The notes beneath the pieces are model-generated. The model was not told the origin of the DNA. It did not search any database and was given only the letters and a program-made list of their open reading frames with translations. DNA of 9,181 nt. It comes from Bacillota bacterium. GTDB lineage: Bacteria; Bacillota; Bacilli; Tumebacillales; Effusibacillaceae. Positions 1 to 6,716 of this stretch are shown in pieces. Position numbers and translations under genes: made by a program. Each line of letters opens with the position of its first letter. Position 1 is the stretch's first letter. Location: the NCBI GenBank assembly GCA_020059765.1, contig JAGVBM010000127.1:1-9181 (forward strand), written 5' to 3'.

Positions 1-1022
1 ATTGCATCACCGAACGAGAAAAACCGGTATCGTTCTTTGACTGCCTCCGCGTATGCGTTCATTACATTTTCCCTGCCTGCAAGCGCGGACACCAGCATGA
101 TCAGCGATGACTTCGGCAAATGGAAGTTGGTCACCAATCCGTCAATCACTTTAAACGTGTATCCGGGATAAATGAAAATATCGGTCCAACCCGATGCCGG
201 TTGCAAATAATCGGCCTGTCCAGCCCGGCTGCCCACGGTTTCCAAGGTGCGGCAGGCGGTGGTGCCGACAGCGATGACCCTCCCGCCGCCCTCTTTCGTC
301 TCTCGGATCAGATCTGCCGTTTCCTGGGGGAACTCATAGTATTCGGCATGCATCCGATGCTCTTCCACCGTCTCCGCCGCCACAGGCCGGAATGTTCCCA
401 ACCCGACATGCAGTGTGACAAAGCCGATCCGCACGCCCTTTTGCGCGATCTGCCGCAGATAGTCTTCCGTAAAGTGCAGCCCGGCAGTCGGCGCGGCGGC
501 CGACCCTTTTTTTCGGGAAAAAACGGTCTGGTACCGTTCCGCATCGGCCAGCCGCTCTGTAATATACGGCGGCAAGGGCATCTCGCCCAAGCGATCGAGC
601 ACCTCGTAAAATATCCCTTCGTATGCAAACCTGGCCAGACGACCGCCCGCTTCGGTTACAGCAAGGATCTCCGCCCGCAAAGCCCCCTCGCCGAATTCCA
701 CCTTGCTTCCCGGCTTCAACCGCCTGCCGGGCCGCACCAAGACTTCCCATACATCCGATTCGGTCTCTTTCAGCAGCAGCACTTCCACAGCCGCTCCCGT
801 ATCGGGTTTCGTTCCGTAGAGACGGGCGGGAATCACCCGGGTATCGTTCAGAATCAAGCAATCGCCCGGATGCAAGTAGTCGATTAAGTCCATGAAGACC
901 CGGTGTTCAATCGCGCCGTCGGCACGTTTCAGCACCATCAAGCGTGACGCGACCCGTTCCGGCAGCGGACGCTGGGCAATCAATTGCTCCGGCAGTTCAA
1001 AATCAAATTCCTCAACACGCAT
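1..1022 (-). CDS. queA: S-adenosylmethionine:tRNA ribosyltransferase-isomerase (QueA), 3' end cut by window
   Basis: QueA is a cytosolic enzyme of queuosine synthesis. It moves the ribosyl part of S-adenosylmethionine onto 7-aminomethyl-7-deazaguanine in the wobble position of certain tRNAs, giving epoxyqueuosine. The 340 residues visible carry the family's hallmark blocks: NDTRVIPARL (59-68), AAPTAGLHFT (about 176-185), LHVGLGTFRPV (204-214), GTTACRTLE (253-261) and GWTDIFIYPGY (278-288). They end at YRFFSFGDA, which in known QueA proteins lies two or three residues from the C-terminus, so almost the whole protein is here. I chose the ATG at 1022 (MRVEEFDF) over the in-frame ATG at 1028, because the Shine-Dalgarno GAAGGAG is 7 bases from the former and only about 1 base from the latter. 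It lies 93 bases downstream of the SpoIID-like gene on the same strand. In many Firmicutes tgt and yajC follow queA; that would be just outside the window. Confidence 0.97.
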   Translation of the reverse strand, partial: MRVEEFDFELPEQLIAQRPLPERVASRLMVLKRADGAIEHRVFMDLIDYLHPGDCLILNDTRVIPARLYGTKPDTGAAVEVLLLKETESDVWEVLVRPGRRLKPGSKVEFGEGALRAEILAVTEAGGRLARFAYEGIFYEVLDRLGEMPLPPYITERLADAERYQTVFSRKKGSAAAPTAGLHFTEDYLRQIAQKGVRIGFVTLHVGLGTFRPVAAETVEEHRMHAEYYEFPQETADLIRETKEGGGRVIAVGTTACRTLETVGSRAGQADYLQPASGWTDIFIYPGYTFKVIDGLVTNFHLPKSSLIMLVSALAGRENVMNAYAEAVKERYRFFSFGDA

Positions 1023-1028
1023 TGCCAT

Positions 1029-1036
1029 TCTCCTTC
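1029..1036 (-). promoter_or_regulatory. queA Shine-Dalgarno site that decides the start
   Basis: On the minus strand the sequence reads GAAGGAGA, then ATG GCA ATG. The GGAG core is 7 bases from the second ATG (1022) but touches the first (1028). The second ATG also gives the N-terminus typical of the family (MRVEEFDF), so it is the likely start. Confidence 0.7.
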
Positions 1037-1073
1037 GCTTCTGCAAGTCAAACAAGATCTTCGCAATTGGAAA

Positions 1074-1093
1074 GGACGTGTTTGCACACGCCC
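1074..1093 (-). terminator. Hairpin between the spoIID-like gene and queA, weak terminator or leader hairpin
   Basis: On the minus strand GGGCGTGT and ACACGTCC form an 8-bp stem with one G-U pair, closed by a GCAA tetraloop. Only a short TTT follows, then CC, so intrinsic termination would be weak. It may attenuate read-through from the SpoIID-like gene into queA, or simply be a stable leader hairpin. Confidence 0.4.
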
Positions 1094-1102
1094 GCATCCT
1101 CT

Positions 1103-1133
1103 ATTTTATCCAATATTACTGCAAGGGAGTCAA
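1103..1133 (-). promoter_or_regulatory. Possible sigma-A promoter for queA
   Basis: In minus-strand sense, TTGACT (1133-1128) lies in the last codons of the SpoIID-like gene. It is followed after 17 bases by GATAAA (1110-1105), or after 19 bases by TAAAAT (1108-1103). The -35 is a good match, while the -10/spacing combination is only fair. If real, queA has its own promoter and a leader of about 80 bases containing the 1074-1093 hairpin. Confidence 0.3.
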
Positions 1134-3248
1134 ATAGGTGTTCACGAAATAATGGGTGAGAATCTTGTCGTAGGTATAGCCTTCCTGCGCCATGCCGTAC
1201 GCCCCCCACTGGGACATGCCCAAGCCGTGACCGTCGCCGCCGCCCCACAGGATATAGGCAGGCTCTTTCGTGACCACCCGATTGCCGCCGCCAGCGCCTA
1301 GAATCAGAAATGAATCGCTGGTGCCGTTGACCGGAGAAACCGTTCCCGTTCCGGATATGGCCTGCAAATTCTGCACTTGCCGCTTGGCATCCGGGAATTG
1401 GCTGGTGCGGCCGCCCGCTCCCAATACTGTAAATTTCCCCGTTTCTTCAATTGTAAACAGTGTATTGTCGACACCGAAAATCGCCCGCATCTCGTCACCC
1501 GTGGCGGGACGAATCGCTTGTCCGTTGGCCGACACGGCTCGAACCCGGCCGGAAGGACCGGCTTCCGTAACGAGAAGGGAGTTCACCGGCGACGACAGGC
1601 CCAATTGCTGCTGCATCTCAGCTGAGGAGAACCCGCGCATCCAGGCAAACTGATTATATTCCGTACGTTTCTCCAAAATCAAGACCCTTTCCCCCTCGCG
1701 GGCCGTGCCAATGACTCGGCCGGTCAGGCGGGAAACGTCGGGCAGCGGACGAATGTTGCAGTCTTCGACAATCGTTCCTTCCGCCAATCCTATGCTGTTT
1801 TTCTTGCCTGTCAATGAGACAAAATCGTTCCGCACATAGCCGATCATCCCGCTGGCGAACATGGCCCGGTACCAGTCCGGCTCTTTGCGAACCTGGACGG
1901 AAACGGAATCCCAATGACTGTCCACCGATTTCAGATAAGGAACCGGATTGCCCCAGACTTCGCTGGAATCAGCCGAGCGGCCGCCATGGGAAGCGGAGAA
2001 AAACGTGGATACGATTTGATCGTCTCCAGAATTGGCAGGCGTCCCATTGTTATACATCAACACTTGACCGCGGGTGTTGACAACCGCCTGGTTCGTGTCG
2101 TCATACTCCCAAGTATATCCGCCGTACGCCTGATCCCATGTGGTATCGTCCACTTGGGCGATTCCCCATTTGTCCGGGGATTGCCTGACCGCATACGAAC
2201 GGGCCGCCACCGCTTGCGCCTTCAGTGCTTCCAGCGGCCAACCGGTGCTCATCTCCCGTGGGACGACCCCTTTCAAATAATCATCCAGCGGCAGATGATT
2301 GACGACCGCCAGGCGTTGGTTGTAACCACGGACAATCAACTGCCCTCTGTAGGACAGTCCTTTTTCTTCAAACCTGAGAATACCCGGATTTCCCTTCCCT
2401 TGAAAGACCAATTCCTGTTTGGTCGATTCGCTGAACAAATGATACGTTGACGTATGTTCGTCGGTGATTCCGTCCTGTTTGAACAACACGTAATTCGCTG
2501 CATAACTGATTGGCGAAGCGCTGATCCCTTGCGCCGCGAGACTCGCTTTCAGCGCATCCCGCTCCGCCGCGCTTGCCGCGTTGCCCACCCAAACTTCGTA
2601 GGAATTGGCGCCGACAGCGGTTTGCCGTGCGCTCACATAGGCGTCGAATCCTTTGCCGCGAATGGCGTCGACTTGTTGCTGCGCCGTCTGAAACGTCGCA
2701 TGGGATCCGGCCTGCAGCCGGTACCAGCCGGCAATTTTATTGCCAAGTCCCAACCCGCGGATGGTGGCGGCAACTCGCTCTGCTTCTTCCAATGTTTCAT
2801 AGTAGCCGCTGACAGTTTGATAGATTTTTTTCCCGGCACGGGTCTCGATGAAAATATTCTCGGAAAGACCCGCTCCCTTCAGCTTTTGCGCCATCGTCAA
2901 CGCTTCCGGCCAGTTGGAATATTCACCGGCAATGATAAAAAAATTATCCAGGCTGGAAGGGATCGGCAGCGTACTCGTCGTTTCATACACGGACTGAAAT
3001 CCGTTCGCACCGTTGAAACCGATTTGCAAACCGCCCAATTTTCCCGCCAAATTGACCGTATCATAGGTATTGTTATACTTCGGCCCATTTATGCTCAACG
3101 CCACGCGGATCGGAGTTGATCCACTGACTGCCTGGGCCTGGGACAGCCAAGTACCAGGCACCATCACTCCTGCAATCATGACACTCAAAACACCAACCGT
3201 GAGTTTGCGACACTTGCTCTTCAAATTCTTGGATCCTTTGATCGGCAT
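1116..3248 (-). CDS. Exported SpoIID/LytB-domain protein with two SPOR-like repeats
   Basis: A 710-residue secreted protein. Residues 1-40 form a signal peptide: lysine-rich start, hydrophobic core about 17-34, likely cleavage after AQA (38-40). Two SPOR-like, glycan-binding type repeats follow at about 102-172 (NFFIIAGEYSNWPEAL and onward) and 176-246 (GWYRLQAGSHATFQTA and onward). The SpoIID/LytB domain runs from about 300 to the end. It includes DDYLKGVVPREMS (322-334), whose E332 is in the place of the catalytic glutamate of B. subtilis SpoIID, then AQAVAARSYA (344-353), TWDQAYGG (370-377), SASHGGRS (418-425) and the hallmark GHGLGMSQWGAYGMA (673-687). SpoIID cleaves stem-peptide-free glycan strands during engulfment. 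The length and SPOR repeats resemble LytB (an autolysin modifier) more than the roughly 340-residue SpoIID, so I give no symbol. ATG 3248 has AAGGAG 6 bases upstream; an extension to 3368 lacks support. It is divergent from the HD-GYP gene, with queA downstream. Confidence 0.9.
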   Translation of the reverse strand: MPIKGSKNLKSKCRKLTVGVLSVMIAGVMVPGTWLSQAQAVSGSTPIRVALSINGPKYNNTYDTVNLAGKLGGLQIGFNGANGFQSVYETTSTLPIPSSLDNFFIIAGEYSNWPEALTMAQKLKGAGLSENIFIETRAGKKIYQTVSGYYETLEEAERVAATIRGLGLGNKIAGWYRLQAGSHATFQTAQQQVDAIRGKGFDAYVSARQTAVGANSYEVWVGNAASAAERDALKASLAAQGISASPISYAANYVLFKQDGITDEHTSTYHLFSESTKQELVFQGKGNPGILRFEEKGLSYRGQLIVRGYNQRLAVVNHLPLDDYLKGVVPREMSTGWPLEALKAQAVAARSYAVRQSPDKWGIAQVDDTTWDQAYGGYTWEYDDTNQAVVNTRGQVLMYNNGTPANSGDDQIVSTFFSASHGGRSADSSEVWGNPVPYLKSVDSHWDSVSVQVRKEPDWYRAMFASGMIGYVRNDFVSLTGKKNSIGLAEGTIVEDCNIRPLPDVSRLTGRVIGTAREGERVLILEKRTEYNQFAWMRGFSSAEMQQQLGLSSPVNSLLVTEAGPSGRVRAVSANGQAIRPATGDEMRAIFGVDNTLFTIEETGKFTVLGAGGRTSQFPDAKRQVQNLQAISGTGTVSPVNGTSDSFLILGAGGGNRVVTKEPAYILWGGGDGHGLGMSQWGAYGMAQEGYTYDKILTHYFVNTYLTPLQ

Positions 3249-3330
3249 GACGAACTCCTTACTTTCCCAAGTTTTCTTTAATTGGTTACTTCTCTGATTC
3301 GACAAACGTTCCCATAATCCTGCCGTTTTG

Positions 3331-3339
3331 TGATAGAAT
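3331..3339 (+). promoter_or_regulatory. Candidate extended -10 promoter for the HD-GYP gene
   Basis: TGATAGAAT fits the extended -10 form TGn-TATAAT with one mismatch in the hexamer. It sits about 33 bases before the HD-GYP start codon and 18 bases before its GGGAG ribosome site (3357-3361). No convincing -35 is seen, as is common for extended -10 promoters. It lies in the 123-base divergent gap shared with the SpoIID-like gene. Confidence 0.4.
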
Positions 3340-3371
3340 GCGGATAGAACATAATTGGGAGAAAACATACC

Positions 3372-4457
3372 ATGCGATTAGCCGCCGTATCAAACACCAT
3401 CATAAATTCAGTGCTTGCGCGTCCCGTCTTGGACGATAGAGGAATGATTTTGCTGGGGGAAGGTGTTGCACTCAGCGAACGAATGATTGATCGTCTGAAA
3501 TCCGTAGGTGTTTACAGTGTATATATACAAGATCAACGAACCGGCGATATTACCGTCGAAGACGCGATTTCGGAGCGGACGCGCCGCATGGCGATCCAGA
3601 CGGTGCAGGAATCGGTCGAACAGCTTCGTTTGCAATCGTCGAAGAATCCGAAATTTGCCTCACGTCAGCAAATGGGACGGGATTTCAGCAAAGTGTTTCA
3701 GGACATTCTAAGCGACATTCAGTCCAATTCCAATTCGATGATAAACCTGGCCTCCATCTACACAGCGGACGGTTACCTGTATCACCATTCGATCAATGTG
3801 GCGATTCTGGCAACTGTGATCGGGCTTTCCAAAGGCTATAGCCAGAGACAATTGACCGAATTGGGCGTCGGTGCGATGATGCATGACATCGGCATGCTGC
3901 AGCTTCCATCCGAACTTCTGACAAAAAAAACCCCCTTTTCGCAAGATGAATTCCAGACCATGCAACAGCATACAACCTGGGGATATGACTATCTAAGGAA
4001 TCAGGACGGGGTCTCCACGCTTTCTGCCCACGTTGCCCTGCAGCACCATGAAAGGTGCGACGGTTCCGGTTATCCGCGGGGTTTGTCCGGTTCTGACATT
4101 CACGAATATGCAACAATTGTCGCCATTTGCGATGTGTTCGACGCCATGAACAGCAGACGCCATCATCGGAAAGAATATCTGCCCCATGAAACGCTGGAAT
4201 ATTTGATGGCCGGCAGCGGCACGTTGTTTGATCATGCGCTGATCTCCCTGTTCATCAGAAACGTGGCGATTTATCCGATTGGCATGACGGTGGTCCTGAA
4301 CAACAACCAACGGGCCGTGGTAGTCGCCATCAATCCGGAATACCCACAGCGCCCGGTTGTCCGACCGATTACCCACACCGACGGAACGGACTTGTTGTCA
4401 GCTTCAGACATTGACTTGACGAAAGAGTTGACTTTGATGATTACAGGGACGGAATAG
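3372..4457 (+). CDS. HD-GYP domain cyclic-di-GMP phosphodiesterase
   Basis: A 361-residue soluble protein with no membrane segment or signal peptide. Residues 1 to about 60 form the small N-terminal domain common on Firmicute HD-GYP proteins (VSNTIINSVLARPVLDD and onward, ending SVYIQD). A helical linker leads into the HD-GYP domain, about 125-300. Metal-site and signature residues are all present: HHS (138-140), MMHDIGML with H171-D172 (169-176), H200, HHERCDGSGYPRGL (225-238) with the GYP triplet at 233-235, and DVFDAM (254-259). A C-terminal extension of about 60 residues follows. The family hydrolyses c-di-GMP to pGpG and/or GMP; the full motif set predicts an active enzyme. Some proteins of this class act on other cyclic dinucleotides, so the substrate is inferred. 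It is the only plus-strand gene, divergent from the SpoIID-like gene and convergent with rsgI. GGGAG precedes the ATG by 10 bases. No GGDEF or receiver domain is present, so its input signal is unknown. Confidence 0.93.
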   Translation: MRLAAVSNTIINSVLARPVLDDRGMILLGEGVALSERMIDRLKSVGVYSVYIQDQRTGDITVEDAISERTRRMAIQTVQESVEQLRLQSSKNPKFASRQQMGRDFSKVFQDILSDIQSNSNSMINLASIYTADGYLYHHSINVAILATVIGLSKGYSQRQLTELGVGAMMHDIGMLQLPSELLTKKTPFSQDEFQTMQQHTTWGYDYLRNQDGVSTLSAHVALQHHERCDGSGYPRGLSGSDIHEYATIVAICDVFDAMNSRRHHRKEYLPHETLEYLMAGSGTLFDHALISLFIRNVAIYPIGMTVVLNNNQRAVVVAINPEYPQRPVVRPITHTDGTDLLSASDIDLTKELTLMITGTE

Positions 4458-4470
4458 AAGTACATGAAAG

Positions 4471-4519
4471 AAAGGAAGTTCGGTTCACAATCGCTTGGAA
4501 CGGAACTTCCTTTTGTTTA
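4471..4519. terminator. Bidirectional hairpin terminator between the HD-GYP gene and rsgI
   Basis: The left arm 4471-4486 (AAAGGAAGTTCGGTTC) pairs with the right arm 4498-4513 (GAACGGAACTTCCTTT). This gives 15 pairs with one G-G mismatch and an 11-base loop. On the plus strand the hairpin is followed by a T-rich run (TTTTGTTT, 4511-4518); on the minus strand by TTTCTTTC. Because the flanking genes converge here, it can stop transcription from both sides. The right arm's T-run reaches the rsgI stop codon (4517-4519). Confidence 0.85.
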
Positions 4520-5668
4520 CGGCCACAAGTTGGATGGAATCACGTTCGGCACTTTCGGCTGATGCACGGAAGGAGCAGCCGGAATCGCAGGAACTGTCGG
4601 CGCCTTCGGCACTACGGGTACCTGTTGCTCCCCGTCTTTGCGAGCTTTGTCATGCTCCTCGTCGTCATCCCTATCTTTGCCGTCTTGCTTGTTGTTGTCC
4701 TTGTCTTTTTCCTTGTCGCTTTCCTTGCCTTTGATTTCTCCTACGTAATTGCCCTTGTTCTTATCTCCTTTTTCAGGACGATATTGGCTGTTGTTTTTGC
4801 CGTTGTTTTTGCTGTTGTTTTTCTCGCGCTCATCATCTTTGCGGTTGGAAAGCAGCGAAGATTGCTTTTCGGTAATTTCATGGAGCAAATCTTCCAATTG
4901 TTTGTCGCCTTTCATCGCCGCCACGATTTCGTTTACATCCTCGCCATGCTTACGGGCAATATGGGAAACAGACTGTTCTTTCAGGTCTTCGAGCTTAATG
5001 TCAATCGAACTCGCCTGCGCCTGCACATATACCGCATACTTGCCCGGGGTCAAGCCGAGGGATTTCGCTTCTTCCCGCTCCTTTTGCGTTACCAGCACAC
5101 CGCTTACCTTGCTGGTTATTCCCCGTTCCTGCAGAGAAGCCAGCACCGTTTTCATCATTGCCTGCTCCAAAGTCTTCAAATCCAATTCAGATTCTCCGGC
5201 ATCGGAAGCGGTTATGAGAATTTCACCTTCCGGTTTGACATAGCCAAGTTTTGCCGCTTCGACGGCTACCTCATTGACCGCGGTTTCAATCGGCTTCCCT
5301 TTCAGTTTCAGATTCCGGAGCAAGGTTTCCGCGTCTTCATTTAAAGGAATTGCTTGCAGCACTTCTCTGTCTTTGTCAATCGACAGTTCCAAGCTCGGAT
5401 TGATATCAAGCGCTACATACGCCGACACTTGTTCCGGCCGCAAGAATTCCGCCGCCTGCCACAGCCCCAATGCCAATGCAAACGATGCAGCCGCCACACC
5501 AAACTTGCGCCACGCAAACTTCGATCGCGTTTTTTCTTTTGGAATCTCGATTTCTTGTCCAATCATCATTTTCGCATGCGCCGATACGCGTATAAATTGC
5601 CGATCGGGCGTCATTACAATCGCGTAAGAATCGGAAACCTTCATAACAATTCCTTTTGGCCGCTGCAT
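4517..5668 (-). CDS. rsgI: RsgI-type membrane anti-sigma factor for SigI, with long disordered extracellular tail
   Basis: A 383-residue single-pass membrane protein predicted to hold SigI inactive until an envelope signal frees it. Residues 1-50 form the cytosolic RsgI N-terminal anti-sigma domain (MQRPKGIVMKV through QEIEIPK). Residues about 56-75 are the transmembrane helix. The extracellular domain follows, about 80-265, with the conserved ALDINPSLEL (86-95); N90-P91 is the place where RsgI proteins are reported to self-cleave. Residues about 275-348 are low-complexity and highly charged (N, K, D, E), and 349-383 are proline-rich, both surely disordered. No carbohydrate-binding or enzyme domain is attached, unlike many clostridial RsgI proteins, so it resembles the B. 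subtilis cell-wall-sensing type. It starts 17 bases after sigI, with GAAGGTGA as ribosome site 5-7 bases before ATG 5668. A second in-frame ATG at 5644 also has an AAGGAA site, but the longer start matches the family N-terminus better. Confidence 0.92.
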   Translation of the reverse strand: MQRPKGIVMKVSDSYAIVMTPDRQFIRVSAHAKMMIGQEIEIPKEKTRSKFAWRKFGVAAASFALALGLWQAAEFLRPEQVSAYVALDINPSLELSIDKDREVLQAIPLNEDAETLLRNLKLKGKPIETAVNEVAVEAAKLGYVKPEGEILITASDAGESELDLKTLEQAMMKTVLASLQERGITSKVSGVLVTQKEREEAKSLGLTPGKYAVYVQAQASSIDIKLEDLKEQSVSHIARKHGEDVNEIVAAMKGDKQLEDLLHEITEKQSSLLSNRKDDEREKNNSKNNGKNNSQYRPEKGDKNKGNYVGEIKGKESDKEKDKDNNKQDGKDRDDDEEHDKARKDGEQQVPVVPKAPTVPAIPAAPSVHQPKVPNVIPSNLWP

Positions 5669-5685
5669 AACGTCACCTTCTTGCT

Positions 5686-6429
5686 TTACTGAATGTAATC
5701 CCTTAACAATTCAAAATCTCCAATTAAGATCAACGCAATCGAAATGATATATTTCCGCTGCCGTTCCACAGTTTTGCGGCTGACCGCAATACGGGAGCTC
5801 AACATCTTCAAGGGCAACGATTTTTTCTCCATCAAATAGTCTCTCATTTCCGGTTCTTCCGCAATGATTCGCGCAACTTCCATAGCGTTTTGTCTGGCAT
5901 CCGCATGTTTGGGTGAAAGATCCACCAGTTCCTCCATGCCGATGTCGAATAGAGACAGCATTTCCGTGAATCGCAGAATCTCTTCTTGCCGCAGTTCGGT
6001 CTCCAGCTTAAGTGCGTAGGCATCCATCGATTTCTGCACTTCAATGTAGTTGACAATGTTGTCTTCCCCGTCTTCCATGTCAAAGTCGCTAAACGGAATG
6101 TCTTTCCGTTTGGAAGATTGAGAACGATAGAAATCAATCAGTCTTCGCTTAATCACCGTGTCGGCAAAAGAAAGAAAACTGGCTCCTTTTTGCACGTCGT
6201 ATCGATCGATTGCCTCATTGAATGCCGACAGAGCCACACTGAACTCATCATCAATGCCGCGGTCAATATAACGCCCGGTTGCTTGCGATGTGCTTTTTAT
6301 AATAAATGGGATATAATCTTCCAACAATCGGTTGCGGGCGTGTTCATCTCCTTGTTTGACGCGCTCAATCCATTCATTTAGTTCCGTGTACTCCTCAGTT
6401 TTTTTGCGACGGAACGGTAATAAGCTCAC
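5686..6429 (-). CDS. sigI: RNA polymerase sigma factor SigI
   Basis: A 247-residue alternative sigma factor that redirects RNA polymerase to stress, cell-wall or heat genes in Bacillus and to cellulosome genes in some clostridia. Residues about 33-105 form the sigma region 2 core: LLEDYIPFI, then DDEFSVALSAFNEAIDRY (60-77), KGASFLSFA (81-89) and IKRRLIDFYR (93-102). The C-terminal part is the SigI-specific domain: SPKHADARQNAMEVA (172-186), then a helix-turn-helix (PLKMLSSRIAVSRKTVERQR, 206-225) and IGDFELLRDYI. No canonical region 4 is seen, as expected for SigI. I chose GTG 6429: GAGGTG lies 6 bases before it and the resulting N-terminus (SLLPFRRKK) resembles the start of B. subtilis SigI. 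A longer reading from GTG 6519 would add 30 unmatched residues and overlap the DUF2905 gene. It is followed after 17 bases by rsgI, the usual operon. Confidence 0.94.
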   Translation of the reverse strand: MSLLPFRRKKTEEYTELNEWIERVKQGDEHARNRLLEDYIPFIIKSTSQATGRYIDRGIDDEFSVALSAFNEAIDRYDVQKGASFLSFADTVIKRRLIDFYRSQSSKRKDIPFSDFDMEDGEDNIVNYIEVQKSMDAYALKLETELRQEEILRFTEMLSLFDIGMEELVDLSPKHADARQNAMEVARIIAEEPEMRDYLMEKKSLPLKMLSSRIAVSRKTVERQRKYIISIALILIGDFELLRDYIQ

Positions 6430-6434
6430 CCATT

Positions 6435-6441
6435 CCACCTC
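6435..6441 (-). promoter_or_regulatory. sigI Shine-Dalgarno site supporting a GTG start
   Basis: In minus-strand sense GAGGTGG precedes GTG 6429 by 5 bases. GAGGTG is a perfect six-base match to the anti-Shine-Dalgarno region. The upstream alternative GTG at 6519 has no comparable site. Confidence 0.6.
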
Positions 6442-6454
6442 GCTCGCTATAAAT

Positions 6455-6481
6455 TTCGTAACCCCTTCCTCTTTTGTGGGG
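6455..6481 (-). promoter_or_regulatory. Candidate SigI-dependent autoregulatory promoter of sigI-rsgI
   Basis: In minus-strand sense CCCCAC (6481-6476) is followed after exactly 17 bases by CGAA (6458-6455), then an AT-rich stretch and the sigI ribosome site. SigI promoters have been described with a C-rich -35 and a CGAA-containing -10, and sigI operons are commonly autoregulated. The match is to remembered consensus elements and was not scored computationally. The leader would be short, about 15-20 bases. The -35 lies just past the end of the DUF2905 gene. Confidence 0.45.
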
Positions 6482-6491
6482 CATATGGAAC

Positions 6492-6716
6492 TTACCGCCG
6501 AAAATAATTCATTAACCACAAGATCAGACTTAACGCGACACTGATCAGGATGCTTGTCGCCACGGGGAAATAGAAAGAAAAATTGTCTTTTTTTATCGCG
6601 ATATCACCGGGCAATCTCCCCAAATGGCTCAACCAGCGGCCGCCCAGCTGCCATATGACAGCCAATACAATAAACGCAATACCGATTCCCAGTAAGGTTT
6701 TAGCGATCGGATTCAT
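6492..6716 (-). CDS. DUF2905 family small membrane protein
   Basis: A 74-residue protein with two predicted membrane helices, about 6-28 (the KTLLGIGIAFIVLAVIW region) and about 52-70 (FPVATSILISVALSLILWL). Between them is the conserved loop LGRLPGDIAIKKDNFSFYFP (41-60), the family signature. The biochemical function is unknown. The ATG at 6716 overlaps the last 17 bases of ruvB, with GGAAGGA about 9 bases upstream inside ruvB, so translation may be coupled. A longer reading from 6743 would start inside ruvB and adds residues not typical of the family. Genes of this family often lie directly after ruvB in Firmicutes, which supports the call but does not explain the link. Confidence 0.9.
   Translation of the reverse strand: MNPIAKTLLGIGIAFIVLAVIWQLGGRWLSHLGRLPGDIAIKKDNFSFYFPVATSILISVALSLILWLMNYFRR

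Noticed and set aside
120..887. Plus-strand reading frame of 255 codons
   Set aside because: It lies fully opposite queA, whose family motifs run through the whole stretch; the composition is shadow-like.
1914..3119. Two plus-strand reading frames of 178 and 221 codons
   Set aside because: Both are antisense to the SpoIID/LytB gene, with arginine-rich shadow composition and no recognisable domain.
3333..3365. SigE promoter for the SpoIID-like gene
   Set aside because: CATTCTAT matches six of eight -10 bases, but nothing resembling the SigE -35 lies 13-15 bases upstream, so it is not listed as a feature.
3249..3368. Extension of the SpoIID-like gene to a start at 3368
   Set aside because: The extra 40 residues would precede a clear signal peptide whose own ATG has a strong AAGGAG site; the extension would run through the divergent promoter gap.
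4562..5344. Long plus-strand reading frame of 260 codons, strongly hydrophobic, opposite rsgI
   Set aside because: It is antisense to the RsgI frame. The hydrophobic valine/leucine/phenylalanine runs are the mirror of lysine/aspartate/asparagine codons in RsgI's charged tail, and it has no family motif or ribosome site.
6430..6519. Longer SigI N-terminus from GTG 6519
   Set aside because: It overlaps the DUF2905 gene, lacks a ribosome site, adds 30 residues not seen in SigI proteins and covers the likely promoter.
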